A stretch of 64,000 nucleotides of DNA from Armatimonadota bacterium (GTDB lineage Bacteria; Armatimonadota; Zipacnadia; UBA1398; JAKPQA01): positions 19,987-83,986 of the forward strand of contig JAKPQA010000032.1 in the NCBI GenBank assembly GCA_029547025.1. The letters are read 5' to 3'. The notes beneath the pieces are model-generated. The model ran no database searches. It was not told the origin of the DNA and saw nothing but the letters and a program-made list of their open reading frames with translations. Below are positions 46,213 to 54,236 of this stretch, piece after piece. Numbering within the stretch: the first letter of the stretch is position 1; every line of letters starts with the position of its first letter. Position numbers and translations under genes: made by a program.

Positions 46213-46989
46213 CTACTGGGCCCGGGTGCTGGCCAGGGAGCGCACGGTTCCAAAGAGGAAAAACGCCGTCAGGCTGATGTAATAGGCCGCAGCCCGAACG
46301 TCCAGAATCCCGTTGACCAGGTCATCGGCGGCGTTCTCCAGAGATACGTACTGCAAGAACTGCCCGATCGCCGTCCCCTGGGCCTTGTCGGCTCCCCACC
46401 CGATCATCCAGAGAAGGAACAGCGCGCCGAGGCTCAAGAGGAACGCGGTCACCTGGCTGCGCGTTAGCGAGGAGACGAAAAGGCCCACGGCCATGAATAC
46501 GGCTCCGGTCCCCACGAAGGACAGGTAGCCGGCCAGCATCTGGCCCCACTCCTGCTGCGAGTACTTGTGGATCCAGAAGGGGAAGATCATGCTCAGCAGG
46601 AGCATGACGGCGAAGATCCCCATTCCTGCGAGGTACTTCCCGAGGACGACCTCGATGTCCCGCACCGGGTTACACATGAGCTGCTCAATGGTGCCCGACC
46701 GGCGCTCCTCGGCGAAGAGCCGCATGGTGATGGCGGGGAACGCGATCATGGAGGTGAACCGCAGCCAGAACAGCAGTGTGGGCGCGACGCCGGGGAAGCC
46801 TCCGCCATACATGCTGTCGCGGTAGACCTCCAGCGGCTGTTGGGCGCTGCACATGAGGTTGAAGAGGTAGCCGCAGACGGCGAACTGGAAGAACACGACA
46901 ACGTAGGCCACGGGAGAGACGAAGAAGGCGTAGAGCTCTCTCCGGGCGATGGTGATGGTGTTGGAGACGGAACGCCGGAAAGCATCCAT
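46213..46989 (-). CDS. ABC-2 permease (GldF-like)
   Basis: A 258-residue membrane protein with six transmembrane segments, the ERRSGTIEQLMCNPVRDIEVVLGK coupling motif near residues 92-115, and the TIARRELYAFFVSPVAYVV start typical of this group. It pairs with the ATPase at 46992, whose stop is two bases away. ATG 46989 has GGGGAG nine bases upstream. Confidence 0.9.
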   Translation of the reverse strand: MDAFRRSVSNTITIARRELYAFFVSPVAYVVVFFQFAVCGYLFNLMCSAQQPLEVYRDSMYGGGFPGVAPTLLFWLRFTSMIAFPAITMRLFAEERRSGTIEQLMCNPVRDIEVVLGKYLAGMGIFAVMLLLSMIFPFWIHKYSQQEWGQMLAGYLSFVGTGAVFMAVGLFVSSLTRSQVTAFLLSLGALFLLWMIGWGADKAQGTAIGQFLQYVSLENAADDLVNGILDVRAAAYYISLTAFFLFGTVRSLASTRAQ

Positions 46990-46991
46990 GC

Positions 46992-47936
46992 CTAGTTGCT
47001 CCCCTCCTCTTCCGTGACTAGCGAGAGGAACACGTCCTCCAGGGTCATCCGCATGGGCCGCAATTCGAGCAGGCCCCAGTTCTTGTTCACGATGAACCTG
47101 GCGAGGTCCGCCCGGATGTCGTGTCCGCGCGCCGTGTCGACGTGGTAGGCGACGCTGTTCTTCTCACGCTCCGCCACACGGATGTTTTTGACTTCGGGAA
47201 TGACCCGGAGCGCCTGTGCCACGGCGTCGCTCGTCTCGGATATGCGGATGAAGAGCGTGTCTACCTTCTGAACTCGGCCCGTGAGCGCTTCGGGCGTGTC
47301 CTCGGCCACAATGCGCCCGTGGTTGATGATGATGACCCGTTGCGCCAGCGCCTGGGCCTCGGGGAGGATGTGTGTCGAGAGCATGACGGTGCGCTCACCG
47401 CTCAGCCGGCGGATCAGTTCACGCGTTTCGATGATCTGCGCGGGGTCCAGGCCGATGGTGGGCTCGTCCAGGATCAGGACGGGGGGATCGTGGACCAGCG
47501 CCTGGGCGAGGCCGACGCGCTGCCGGTAGCCCTTCGAGAGCTTGCCGATGGCGCGATCGGCCACATCATCGACGCGGCACCGAGTCATGGCGGACTCGAC
47601 GCGGTCCTCGACCTCGTGCCGTGGCACATCGCGGAGCCGCGAGCAGAAGCGCAGGTACGAGACGACCGACATCTCCTCGTACATGGCAATGGACTCGGGC
47701 AGGTAGCCGATCTGCTGGCGGGCCTCAAGTGCCTCGGTCCGCACGCTGTGCCCCGCAATGAAGGCTTCGCCAAAGCTCGGGGGGTGGTAGCACGTTAGCA
47801 CACGCATGGTGGTCGTCTTGCCCGCGGCGTTTGGGCCAAGGAAGGCGACGATCTCGCCCTCTCGGACGTGGAAGCTGACGTCGCGGACGGCGGGATAAGG
47901 GCCGTAGTACTTCGTCAGCCCCTCCACTCGAATCAT
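46992..47936 (-). CDS. ABC transporter ATPase (GldA-like)
   Basis: A 314-residue ATPase with Walker A GPNAAGKTTT (an Ala where Gly is usual), signature LSKGYRQRVGLA and Walker B LILDEPTIGLDP, followed by the SGERTVMLSTHIL switch region and an ABC-2 accessory tail. LSKGYRQR is common to the Gld/NodI type. It is the first gene of the operon 47936-40884. GGAGGG lies about eight bases upstream of ATG 47936. Confidence 0.92.
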   Translation of the reverse strand: MIRVEGLTKYYGPYPAVRDVSFHVREGEIVAFLGPNAAGKTTTMRVLTCYHPPSFGEAFIAGHSVRTEALEARQQIGYLPESIAMYEEMSVVSYLRFCSRLRDVPRHEVEDRVESAMTRCRVDDVADRAIGKLSKGYRQRVGLAQALVHDPPVLILDEPTIGLDPAQIIETRELIRRLSGERTVMLSTHILPEAQALAQRVIIINHGRIVAEDTPEALTGRVQKVDTLFIRISETSDAVAQALRVIPEVKNIRVAEREKNSVAYHVDTARGHDIRADLARFIVNKNWGLLELRPMRMTLEDVFLSLVTEEEGSN

Positions 47937-48069
47937 GCACGTCCCTCCATCTCACGTACGGAAACCCCGCGCGGCGCGCGTGAGGCCGACCCACTGAGAT
48001 GCTCCGACGTTCATTCCGCCATAGGGGTTGGCGGTTGACACCCAGCCTGCCAGACCGAATGGTAGGCAG

Positions 48070-48104
48070 CGCGCTAGCACTCTCGGGCCGAGTGTGCTAG
48101 CGCG
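48070..48104. promoter_or_regulatory. CIRCE-like inverted repeat (candidate HrcA operator)
   Basis: A 35-base palindrome. Its core on the plus strand is CTAGCACTC-N9-GTGTGCTAG, flanked by CGCG on both sides. The CIRCE consensus is TTAGCACTC-N9-GAGTGCTAA, and the core matches 15 of 18 arm positions with the exact nine-base spacing. CTAG-ended versions are known from high-GC bacteria. It lies just downstream of the minus-strand -10 box at 48107-48112, so it would cover the transcription start of the Gld-type ABC operon, the classical place for HrcA repression. The region 47937-48298 otherwise has no gene. Confidence 0.65.
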
Positions 48105-48106
48105 AG

Positions 48107-48136
48107 AGTATACACAGCTCCTTCCGGGCGGGTCAA
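48107..48136 (-). promoter_or_regulatory. Sigma-70-type promoter of the Gld-type ABC operon
   Basis: On the minus strand TTGACC (48131-48136) and TATACT (48107-48112) are 18 bases apart. The predicted start near 48100 falls inside the CIRCE-like palindrome. A TTGACA at 48035-48040 on the plus strand could serve the divergent glycosidase gene, but its -10 box is poor. Confidence 0.65.
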
Positions 48137-48298
48137 GGAGACCGGGTGGCCGGCCAGGCCCCGACGATCCCGAATCCCGATCACGAGATCGTACCCCAAC
48201 ATGCGGTCTCGGATCCCCTGCAGGCAGGGGAGGCCCGCGAACTCCCCGAAGCGCCGGAATCAGGGACTAGCGGCCCGCGGAGGAGTGGTGGTAAGTCA

Positions 48299-51200
48299 AT
48301 GAAGGCGACATGGGCGACCTCCATGGTGGTTGTGGTGGCGATCGGAGGCGGTTCGGCCGGGTTGGCACAGCAGTATGCTCTCGTCGTGGTTCCACCCATG
48401 GCCGAGGGGGCCTCGCGAGTGGTCACGGCCCGGGCGGATGTCTCGGACATCGCGCGGGCGACGGGGGCGGACGGCCTGCTGGCCTCGGCCGGCGAGGTTC
48501 CGGCCTGTCGCGCCGCTGTCGAACGCCCGGACGCCGACCCTCTGCCCATCCCGTGCCAAGGCAACGTGGACCCCGACGGGCAGTTCGTTGTCTCCCTGTG
48601 GCTGGACCCTAGCGCGGCCGAGAGGCGCGTTCGGGTGTACCCTGAGGGCGCAATGGTCCACCAGCCCCAGTGCCCGGCGGCTCTCCAGTTCGATCAGTCC
48701 GCTGATCGCGTCGATGTCGTTGGCGCGGGGTTCCGCGTATCGCACGCTCGCGAGAAGGCCTGGTTGCCGGCCCGGATCGAGTTTGCCGGCTCAGGGAAGG
48801 TCTTCGACTCGTTCGCGCTCAACGACCGGATCTACCACCCGGAGCGGGGTGGGTACGCTCTGCGCGACGATGCCGCCGCGAAGCTCGAGGTGCTCGCCGC
48901 GGGGCCACTCCGCGTCGCCCTGAGAGTGAGCGCCCGCTATGTGCGCGACGGCGAGCCCGCTCCCGGCGGGGCGCAGGCGACATACACCTTCGAGTATCTG
49001 GCCGGCAGCCCGGAACTGCGGGTCGAGGCCCGCGTGACGCAGGATGCGGAGCTCCAGTGGACCGAGATCCATCTTCTCGAGATCAACTTCCCCGACGAGA
49101 GCTTCATGCGGTGCGCACTCGGCGACCCGGAGGAGGAGCGCGAGCTGACGGCTTCCTCGGAGGCTATCCGCGGCTCGCGGTGGGGCGCGCTGCTCGATGG
49201 CATGAACGTGCTGGCTCTGGTCGGCGGGCCCTGCACTGTCTATGACGGCCGCGGGGGTTACGGCACCTACCTACACGGCCCGTGGACTGACTTCCGTTCG
49301 CGGGAGTGGAGAGGGTCGGCCACGGTGTGGATTGGCTCGGGCCCGACTGCTCTCGCTGAGGCACGGCAGGCCGCCCGGAGCCCTGCGGTGCCGCGGCCCA
49401 TTCGGCTCTCGACGCCCAGACTGGAGGGGGCCGTTGCCGGCATGGAGCGGACCGCGAGAGAAGCGCAAGATGTATCAGAGGCAGGCCGCGCCGCCTGGCA
49501 CGCGGCGCTCGTGAGGCAACTCGTCCCGCGGATCGGCCTGGGCTCCGCCACTGAGGTGGCTGAGGCATTGTCGTCGGCCCCGCCCAGCGCAGGCAGGGAC
49601 GCTCGGGTCTTCGGCACACCGTCGGGTGAGCTGATGCTCATTGACAACGGCCAGGCAGGCCTCGGCCTGCTGCGCCGGCCAGACGGCATCGCGTTCCTGA
49701 GCCTGTTCGATCTGGTCCGAAAGCGGGAGGTGGCGTCGCCGTCGGGATGCGATCTGTTCCGGGTCCGCACCGGGCCGGTCGGCGGCGCCATGGTCGACAT
49801 GGGGCCTGCGTCGGGCTGGGGCACGACGTCCGCGGAACGTGGGCGGGTGGCGGGCGCCGACATCCCCTCGTGGGTGTTCCGGTTCGCCGACGCGCCCGGG
49901 GCGCCCGGTCTCTCGGCGGAGCTCTCCGCACGCTGGGAGGGGCCTCGGATCGCCCTGCGCCTTCGGGTGGCCAATGGTTCGGCTGAGCGCACGGTCGAGC
50001 GGGTCCTTTTCCCGACCGTGGGAGTGTGCGGTCTGGGAGACCCCGGCGATGATGTGGCCGTCTTCCCTCGCGGCCCCGGCGAGATGCGGAAGGCGCCACT
50101 GGTGAACGGGGGCGAGTACTGGGGCAGCTATCCCGATGGCTGGGCGTGCATGCAGTTCCTCGCGTACTACGACTCAGACGGCGGCCTGTACGTGGGCATC
50201 CATGACCCGCTGGCTAGCACGAAGGGGATCCACTTCCTTGGCGATACGGGCAACGGCCTCGTCACGCTGGAGTTCGACTGGCTGGCCGAGAACTCGGGCC
50301 GGGGGGGCAATGGGTTCGAGGCCGATGCGGATGCCGTGCTTGAGCTGTTTGGGGGCGACTGGTTTGACGCGGCCCGCATTTACCGCGCCTGGGTGTCACA
50401 GGCGGCGCCCTGGTGGCCGAGCGATGGCGCGAAGAGGCTGAACGGCTCTGGGATCGCCCCCATGCTCGATGTGTGGGCGCTCGGGGGCGGGGCCCCGGCC
50501 GAGTGTGTGGAAGCGGTGAAACGGTTTGCCGACTACATGGGCACGCCGTGCGGCTTCCACTGGTACAACTGGCACCAGATCCCCTTCGACGTGCAGTACC
50601 CGCACTACTTCCCGACGAAGCCCGGATTCGCGGAGGGCGTGGCGGAACTACAGGCATCGGGTGTTCGGGTGATGCCCTATATCAATGGGCGCCTGTGGGA
50701 TACTGGCTGCGACGATTTCGACGCGAAGGCGCGGCCCTTCGCCACCAAGAAGCCCGATGGAACGCCCAACATTGAGGAGTACGGTTCGGGCGCCAAACTG
50801 TCGCCGATGTGCCCCACCACGGAGCTCTGGCGGCAGACCGTGGCGGAGATCGTTGGCCGCCTGGTCGGTCCGGAGTGCCATGTCGATGGTGTCTACATCG
50901 ACCAGGTCGCGGCCGCGGCTCCGGCACCGTGCTACGACTCGACGCACGGCCATCCCGTCGGCGGAGGCCACTACTGGACCGTGGATGGGTACTGGCCCCT
51001 GATGGAGCGTGTTCGCCGCGCATTGCCCGAGGGTAAGTTTCTGACCACAGAGTGTAATGCTGAGCCCTATGCTCACCTGTTCGACTCCTACCTGACGTGG
51101 CACTGGCAGCAGCAAGACGCAATTCCATTGTTCCCGGCGGTGTACGGCGGCCAGATCGGGATGTTCGGGCGGTCGTACGGTGCCGGGCCCGATCGGGCGC

Positions 51201-51691
51201 TGGCAACGCGGATGAAGGCAGCGCAGCAGCTCGTGTTTGGCGAGCAGATCGGTTGGATCGGGCCTGACGTGATCGATCGGCCGGACGAAGGCCCCTTCGT
51301 CCGGCAGGCGGTTCGCATTCGCCGTGCGCTGCATGACTACATCGTCGACGGGGAGATGGCCCATCCGCCAGTGGTCGTCGGTGATGTACCCACGGTCACG
51401 GCCGACTGGCAGTGGTCCGGGAAGTGGATCGTCACCACCGACGCTCTTCTGACAGGCTCGTGGCGGGCCAGGGATGGGCGGCTGGTGGCCATCTTCGCGA
51501 ATGTCTCGGACGCGCCGATATCGGTGACGTGGCGTTTCGATGGGGCGGCGCAGGGCCTGAGAGGGCCGCGTCTCGTTGTGGCTCGTCGCACCGAGACCGA
51601 TGTGTCGGAGAGCCTGACGGATCTGCGGTTCGACAGACCACTTACCGTCGAGCCCCGCCAGGTGGTGGCGTTCGAGCTGCGTGACCAGTAG
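48299..51691 (+). CDS. Large secreted glycosidase-like protein (DUF6259 type)
   Basis: A 1130-residue exported protein with a signal peptide (residues 1-~23, ending GGGSAGLAQQ). It has two large beta-sandwich regions and a TIM-barrel-like region around residues 720-1000 with MLDVWALGGGAP, GFHWYNWHQIPFD, VRVMPYINGRLWD and VDGVYIDQVAAAAPAPCYD. The Asp in GVYIDQ is a good catalytic candidate. A beta domain ends the chain. These features match the DUF6259 family of glycosidase-like proteins found in polysaccharide degraders. ATG 48299 lies after a GGAGGAG region. It ends eight bases from the convergent UbiA gene. Confidence 0.75.
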   Translation: MKATWATSMVVVVAIGGGSAGLAQQYALVVVPPMAEGASRVVTARADVSDIARATGADGLLASAGEVPACRAAVERPDADPLPIPCQGNVDPDGQFVVSLWLDPSAAERRVRVYPEGAMVHQPQCPAALQFDQSADRVDVVGAGFRVSHAREKAWLPARIEFAGSGKVFDSFALNDRIYHPERGGYALRDDAAAKLEVLAAGPLRVALRVSARYVRDGEPAPGGAQATYTFEYLAGSPELRVEARVTQDAELQWTEIHLLEINFPDESFMRCALGDPEEERELTASSEAIRGSRWGALLDGMNVLALVGGPCTVYDGRGGYGTYLHGPWTDFRSREWRGSATVWIGSGPTALAEARQAARSPAVPRPIRLSTPRLEGAVAGMERTAREAQDVSEAGRAAWHAALVRQLVPRIGLGSATEVAEALSSAPPSAGRDARVFGTPSGELMLIDNGQAGLGLLRRPDGIAFLSLFDLVRKREVASPSGCDLFRVRTGPVGGAMVDMGPASGWGTTSAERGRVAGADIPSWVFRFADAPGAPGLSAELSARWEGPRIALRLRVANGSAERTVERVLFPTVGVCGLGDPGDDVAVFPRGPGEMRKAPLVNGGEYWGSYPDGWACMQFLAYYDSDGGLYVGIHDPLASTKGIHFLGDTGNGLVTLEFDWLAENSGRGGNGFEADADAVLELFGGDWFDAARIYRAWVSQAAPWWPSDGAKRLNGSGIAPMLDVWALGGGAPAECVEAVKRFADYMGTPCGFHWYNWHQIPFDVQYPHYFPTKPGFAEGVAELQASGVRVMPYINGRLWDTGCDDFDAKARPFATKKPDGTPNIEEYGSGAKLSPMCPTTELWRQTVAEIVGRLVGPECHVDGVYIDQVAAAAPAPCYDSTHGHPVGGGHYWTVDGYWPLMERVRRALPEGKFLTTECNAEPYAHLFDSYLTWHWQQQDAIPLFPAVYGGQIGMFGRSYGAGPDRALATRMKAAQQLVFGEQIGWIGPDVIDRPDEGPFVRQAVRIRRALHDYIVDGEMAHPPVVVGDVPTVTADWQWSGKWIVTTDALLTGSWRARDGRLVAIFANVSDAPISVTWRFDGAAQGLRGPRLVVARRTETDVSESLTDLRFDRPLTVEPRQVVAFELRDQ

Positions 51692-51699
51692 CGGACCGG

Positions 51700-52563
51700 C
51701 TAGTGACCGTAGATGACGGCGGCGACCGAGGCGGCCCAGCAGACGGCGATGAGGACGATGCCGCGATCGGTGAGCACGCGTTCGGGTGCCCCGCCCTCGT
51801 CTTTGACGTAGACGAGTTGCAGGTACCGGAAGACACCGAGCATGACAAACGGGATTGAGTACTTGAGGCGGGTTGAGCCGACGTGAGCCACGGTGTCGGG
51901 CCAGAGCGTGTAGAGCGAGTATGAGACCAGGATCGCCGAGGTGATGATGGCGATCATCTGGTCGAGCAGCCCCGGCGAGTAGTGGGCCAACGCGGCACGG
52001 TGCTCGATGGCCTCGCCCCCCAGCAAGCCGAGCTCGTGGCGCCGCTTGCACAGCGCCATGAACAGGGAGACCTGGAGGGCGCAGATGAGGAGCCAGTCGG
52101 AGACGGCGAGGTCGAGCACGAGGGCACCGGCCACCACACGGAGCACGAACCCGCTAGCCAGGACGAACACGTCGGCGATGGCGACCTGTTTGATGCCCGC
52201 GCTGTACGCCAGGGTCATCACCGCATAGGCAGCCAGAGTGAGGCCGAAGGGGACCGACAGCAGGAAGCCCAGGACGAGGCTGGGCCCTAGAAGGGCCACG
52301 GCGGCGATGCGGGCCGTGCTGGCCGCCAGCGCGCCGGAGGCAATGGGCCGCGTGCGTTTGGATGGATGCAGCCGGTCCCTCTCGACGTCGCTCAGGTCGT
52401 TGATGAGGTAGAGGCCGCTGGCGGCGGCGCAGAAGAGGATCATGGCGGCCAGTGCGCGCGCAACTGACGTGGGGTCCGTCGCCGAACCCGCGAAGATCAG
52501 CGCGGTGAGGACGAGCGTATTCTTGGCCCACTGCCTGGGGCGGAGCGAGCGCAGGAGCGGCAC
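51700..52563 (-). CDS. UbiA-family decaprenyl-phosphate phosphoribosyltransferase-like enzyme
   Basis: A 287-residue polytopic prenyltransferase. The motif NDLSDVERDRLHPSKRTRPI contains the NDxxDxxxD metal site and the HPxKxxRPI pattern of the enzymes that transfer phosphoribose to polyprenyl phosphate, a step towards arabinofuranose donors. The second motif is the YSAGIKQVAIADVFVLA region, and about eight transmembrane helices are visible. GTG 52563 is chosen because AGAGGAG lies seven bases upstream. A promoter-like site precedes it. No epimerase partner is in view. Confidence 0.82.
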   Translation of the reverse strand: MPLLRSLRPRQWAKNTLVLTALIFAGSATDPTSVARALAAMILFCAAASGLYLINDLSDVERDRLHPSKRTRPIASGALAASTARIAAVALLGPSLVLGFLLSVPFGLTLAAYAVMTLAYSAGIKQVAIADVFVLASGFVLRVVAGALVLDLAVSDWLLICALQVSLFMALCKRRHELGLLGGEAIEHRAALAHYSPGLLDQMIAIITSAILVSYSLYTLWPDTVAHVGSTRLKYSIPFVMLGVFRYLQLVYVKDEGGAPERVLTDRGIVLIAVCWAASVAAVIYGH

Positions 52564-52633
52564 GGGCGGACTCCTCTGGCGCGGCCCCTCGTGCGGTGTG
52601 TGAGGAACACACAGGGGGTGTGCGCCGGAGCGT

Positions 52634-52663
52634 ATGATAGGACTGGCTGGCCTCGGCGAGCAA
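52634..52663 (-). promoter_or_regulatory. Probable promoter of the UbiA-family gene
   Basis: On the minus strand TTGCTC (52658-52663) and TATCAT (52634-52639) are 18 bases apart, in the 136 bases between the MttB-like stop and the UbiA start. The -10 box is the same as that of tRNA-Ala. Confidence 0.5.
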
Positions 52664-52699
52664 GGTGATGCCCGGGCGAGTGGCCCCGTGGGTCTGGTC

Positions 52700-54136
52700 C
52701 TAGCTGGCGGTGGCTCCAAGTGCGAGCCTTGCCTCGTCCATGATCGCGACGAGCTGTTGCCGCACGTGCTCGGGCAATGGCGGCGGGCCCGGCGACGCAG
52801 CGGCCTCCTCGGCCAGCTCCACAGCTCGGGTGGCCATGTCCTTGGCGCCGCTCTGCTGCCAGCGCTCGTAGGCCCCTCGGTACAGGATCTGCGGCGTCCA
52901 TAACTCGTCCCGGTAGTGCGCGAGCGTGTGCTCCTCGGTCAGGAAGCTGCCTCCGGGGCCGACCCGACGGATCACCTCGGCGGCCAGGTGATCGTCAGAC
53001 AGCGAGATGCCTCGGAGGATCCGCCGGACATAGGCGAGCGACTCGTTGTCTGCCGCGAGCTGGACCAGCGAGGCCCCCTGGTCTGCCCCGGCAATCCCCA
53101 TGTGGCCGAAGATGTCCGCGCCGGCGAGCGCCCCCATCAGCAGAGTGGCGCCCTTCTCGAGGCCGGACTGGCCGTCGGGAAGAAGCGAGTCCGTGAGCCC
53201 CACGTTGAGGCCGGTCGGCAGACCGTAGCGCCGCCCGAGTTGGGCCATGGCGACGGCCAGGAGGCCCTGCTCGGGTGCGCCGAAGCTGATCCCCGCGGTC
53301 CGCGCGTCCATGGCGTGGGGGATGCCCCAGTAGACGACCGGCAGTCCGGGAGCGACCAGCTGCGCCATGGTGACGCCCGCCAGGATCTCCGCGTTTTCCT
53401 GCACCACCGTCCCTGCGAGCGTAGCGGGCGCCGTGACGCCACAGATGGCCATCGGGCCGATACCGACCGGGAGACCGGCCCGGGCGAACTCGGTCAGGAT
53501 CTCGATGCTCTCCCGACAGAAGGTCAGCGGGCTGATGGGTTCGACGAAAGCGGCCGTCAGTGGCCGTTGCGCCAGCGCCTGGCGCCCGCCGCGGACGGCG
53601 GCCATCATGTCGATGATGGTCCGCGCCGAGGCCCCGTTCCGCACCCAGCCGGCGATGGGCTTATCGGTCCCGGACAGAAGCTCATAGTGGACGACAACGT
53701 CGCGGATGGCCGTCGGGACCTCGGCGGGCGACACCATCGCCCCAACCACATCGATGCTGGGAAGGTGGTGGCCCACGCGGATGCCCCTGCGCAGGTCATC
53801 GATGTGTGGCTCGCGGCGTGATCGCGTCGCCACGTCGAACCAGGCGAACTGACCCGCGCTCGACATGGCGTTGGGGCGCCCCTGACCGAACTCGGCCCGA
53901 CGCTCCGGGTTGCGGCCATAGAGCACGTGCTGCTTGGCCGCCGAGGACACAGCGCGCTCGACCAGATCGCCCGGCAGGGCCGCGCGGTGCTCCGCCGTAT
54001 CGATGGCCGCGCCGGCCCCGGCAAGGCGATCGAGCATACCCTCGTGGTGGATGCATACTCCGACAGTCTCGAGGATGCTGAGCGACGCCTCGTGGATCTG
54101 TTGGATGGTGGTGGCGTCCAGCACTTCCAGCTTCAT
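52700..54136 (-). CDS. MttB-family methyltransferase without pyrrolysine
   Basis: A 478-residue TIM-barrel protein of the trimethylamine methyltransferase family. The hallmark region GVTAPATLAGTVVQENAEILAGVTMAQLV lies near residues 258-286, followed by GAPEQGLL and GLTDSLLPDGQSG. The reading frame has no internal TAG, so this is a non-pyrrolysine member. Such members demethylate quaternary amines such as glycine betaine, proline betaine or carnitine, passing the methyl group to a corrinoid protein. None is encoded nearby. ATG 54136 follows GGGGAG. The substrate is open. Confidence 0.85.
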   Translation of the reverse strand: MKLEVLDATTIQQIHEASLSILETVGVCIHHEGMLDRLAGAGAAIDTAEHRAALPGDLVERAVSSAAKQHVLYGRNPERRAEFGQGRPNAMSSAGQFAWFDVATRSRREPHIDDLRRGIRVGHHLPSIDVVGAMVSPAEVPTAIRDVVVHYELLSGTDKPIAGWVRNGASARTIIDMMAAVRGGRQALAQRPLTAAFVEPISPLTFCRESIEILTEFARAGLPVGIGPMAICGVTAPATLAGTVVQENAEILAGVTMAQLVAPGLPVVYWGIPHAMDARTAGISFGAPEQGLLAVAMAQLGRRYGLPTGLNVGLTDSLLPDGQSGLEKGATLLMGALAGADIFGHMGIAGADQGASLVQLAADNESLAYVRRILRGISLSDDHLAAEVIRRVGPGGSFLTEEHTLAHYRDELWTPQILYRGAYERWQQSGAKDMATRAVELAEEAAASPGPPPLPEHVRQQLVAIMDEARLALGATAS

Positions 54137-54174
54137 CCGGTGACTCCCCACAGAGCAGCATTTGGCTCAGAAGC

Positions 54175-54212
54175 GCGTAACCGGTGCCTGTTGTGTCAGA
54201 CACCTGTTACGC
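54175..54212. repeat. 38-base imperfect palindrome between the lipoprotein and MttB-like genes
   Basis: Arms GCGTAAC (54175-54181) and GTTACGC (54206-54212) flank a second stem GGTGCCTG/CAGACACC with a six-base loop. As minus-strand RNA the inner stem contains a G.U pair instead of a mismatch, giving 15 pairs with one internal mismatch. It may be a terminator without U tract, or a REP-like element. I see no second copy in the window. Confidence 0.55.
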
Positions 54213-54236
54213 GACGGCCCCCTTGTGGTCGAGCGC

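Noticed and set aside
52700..54136. Pyrrolysine-containing methyltransferase
   Set aside because: The frame has no internal TAG codon.
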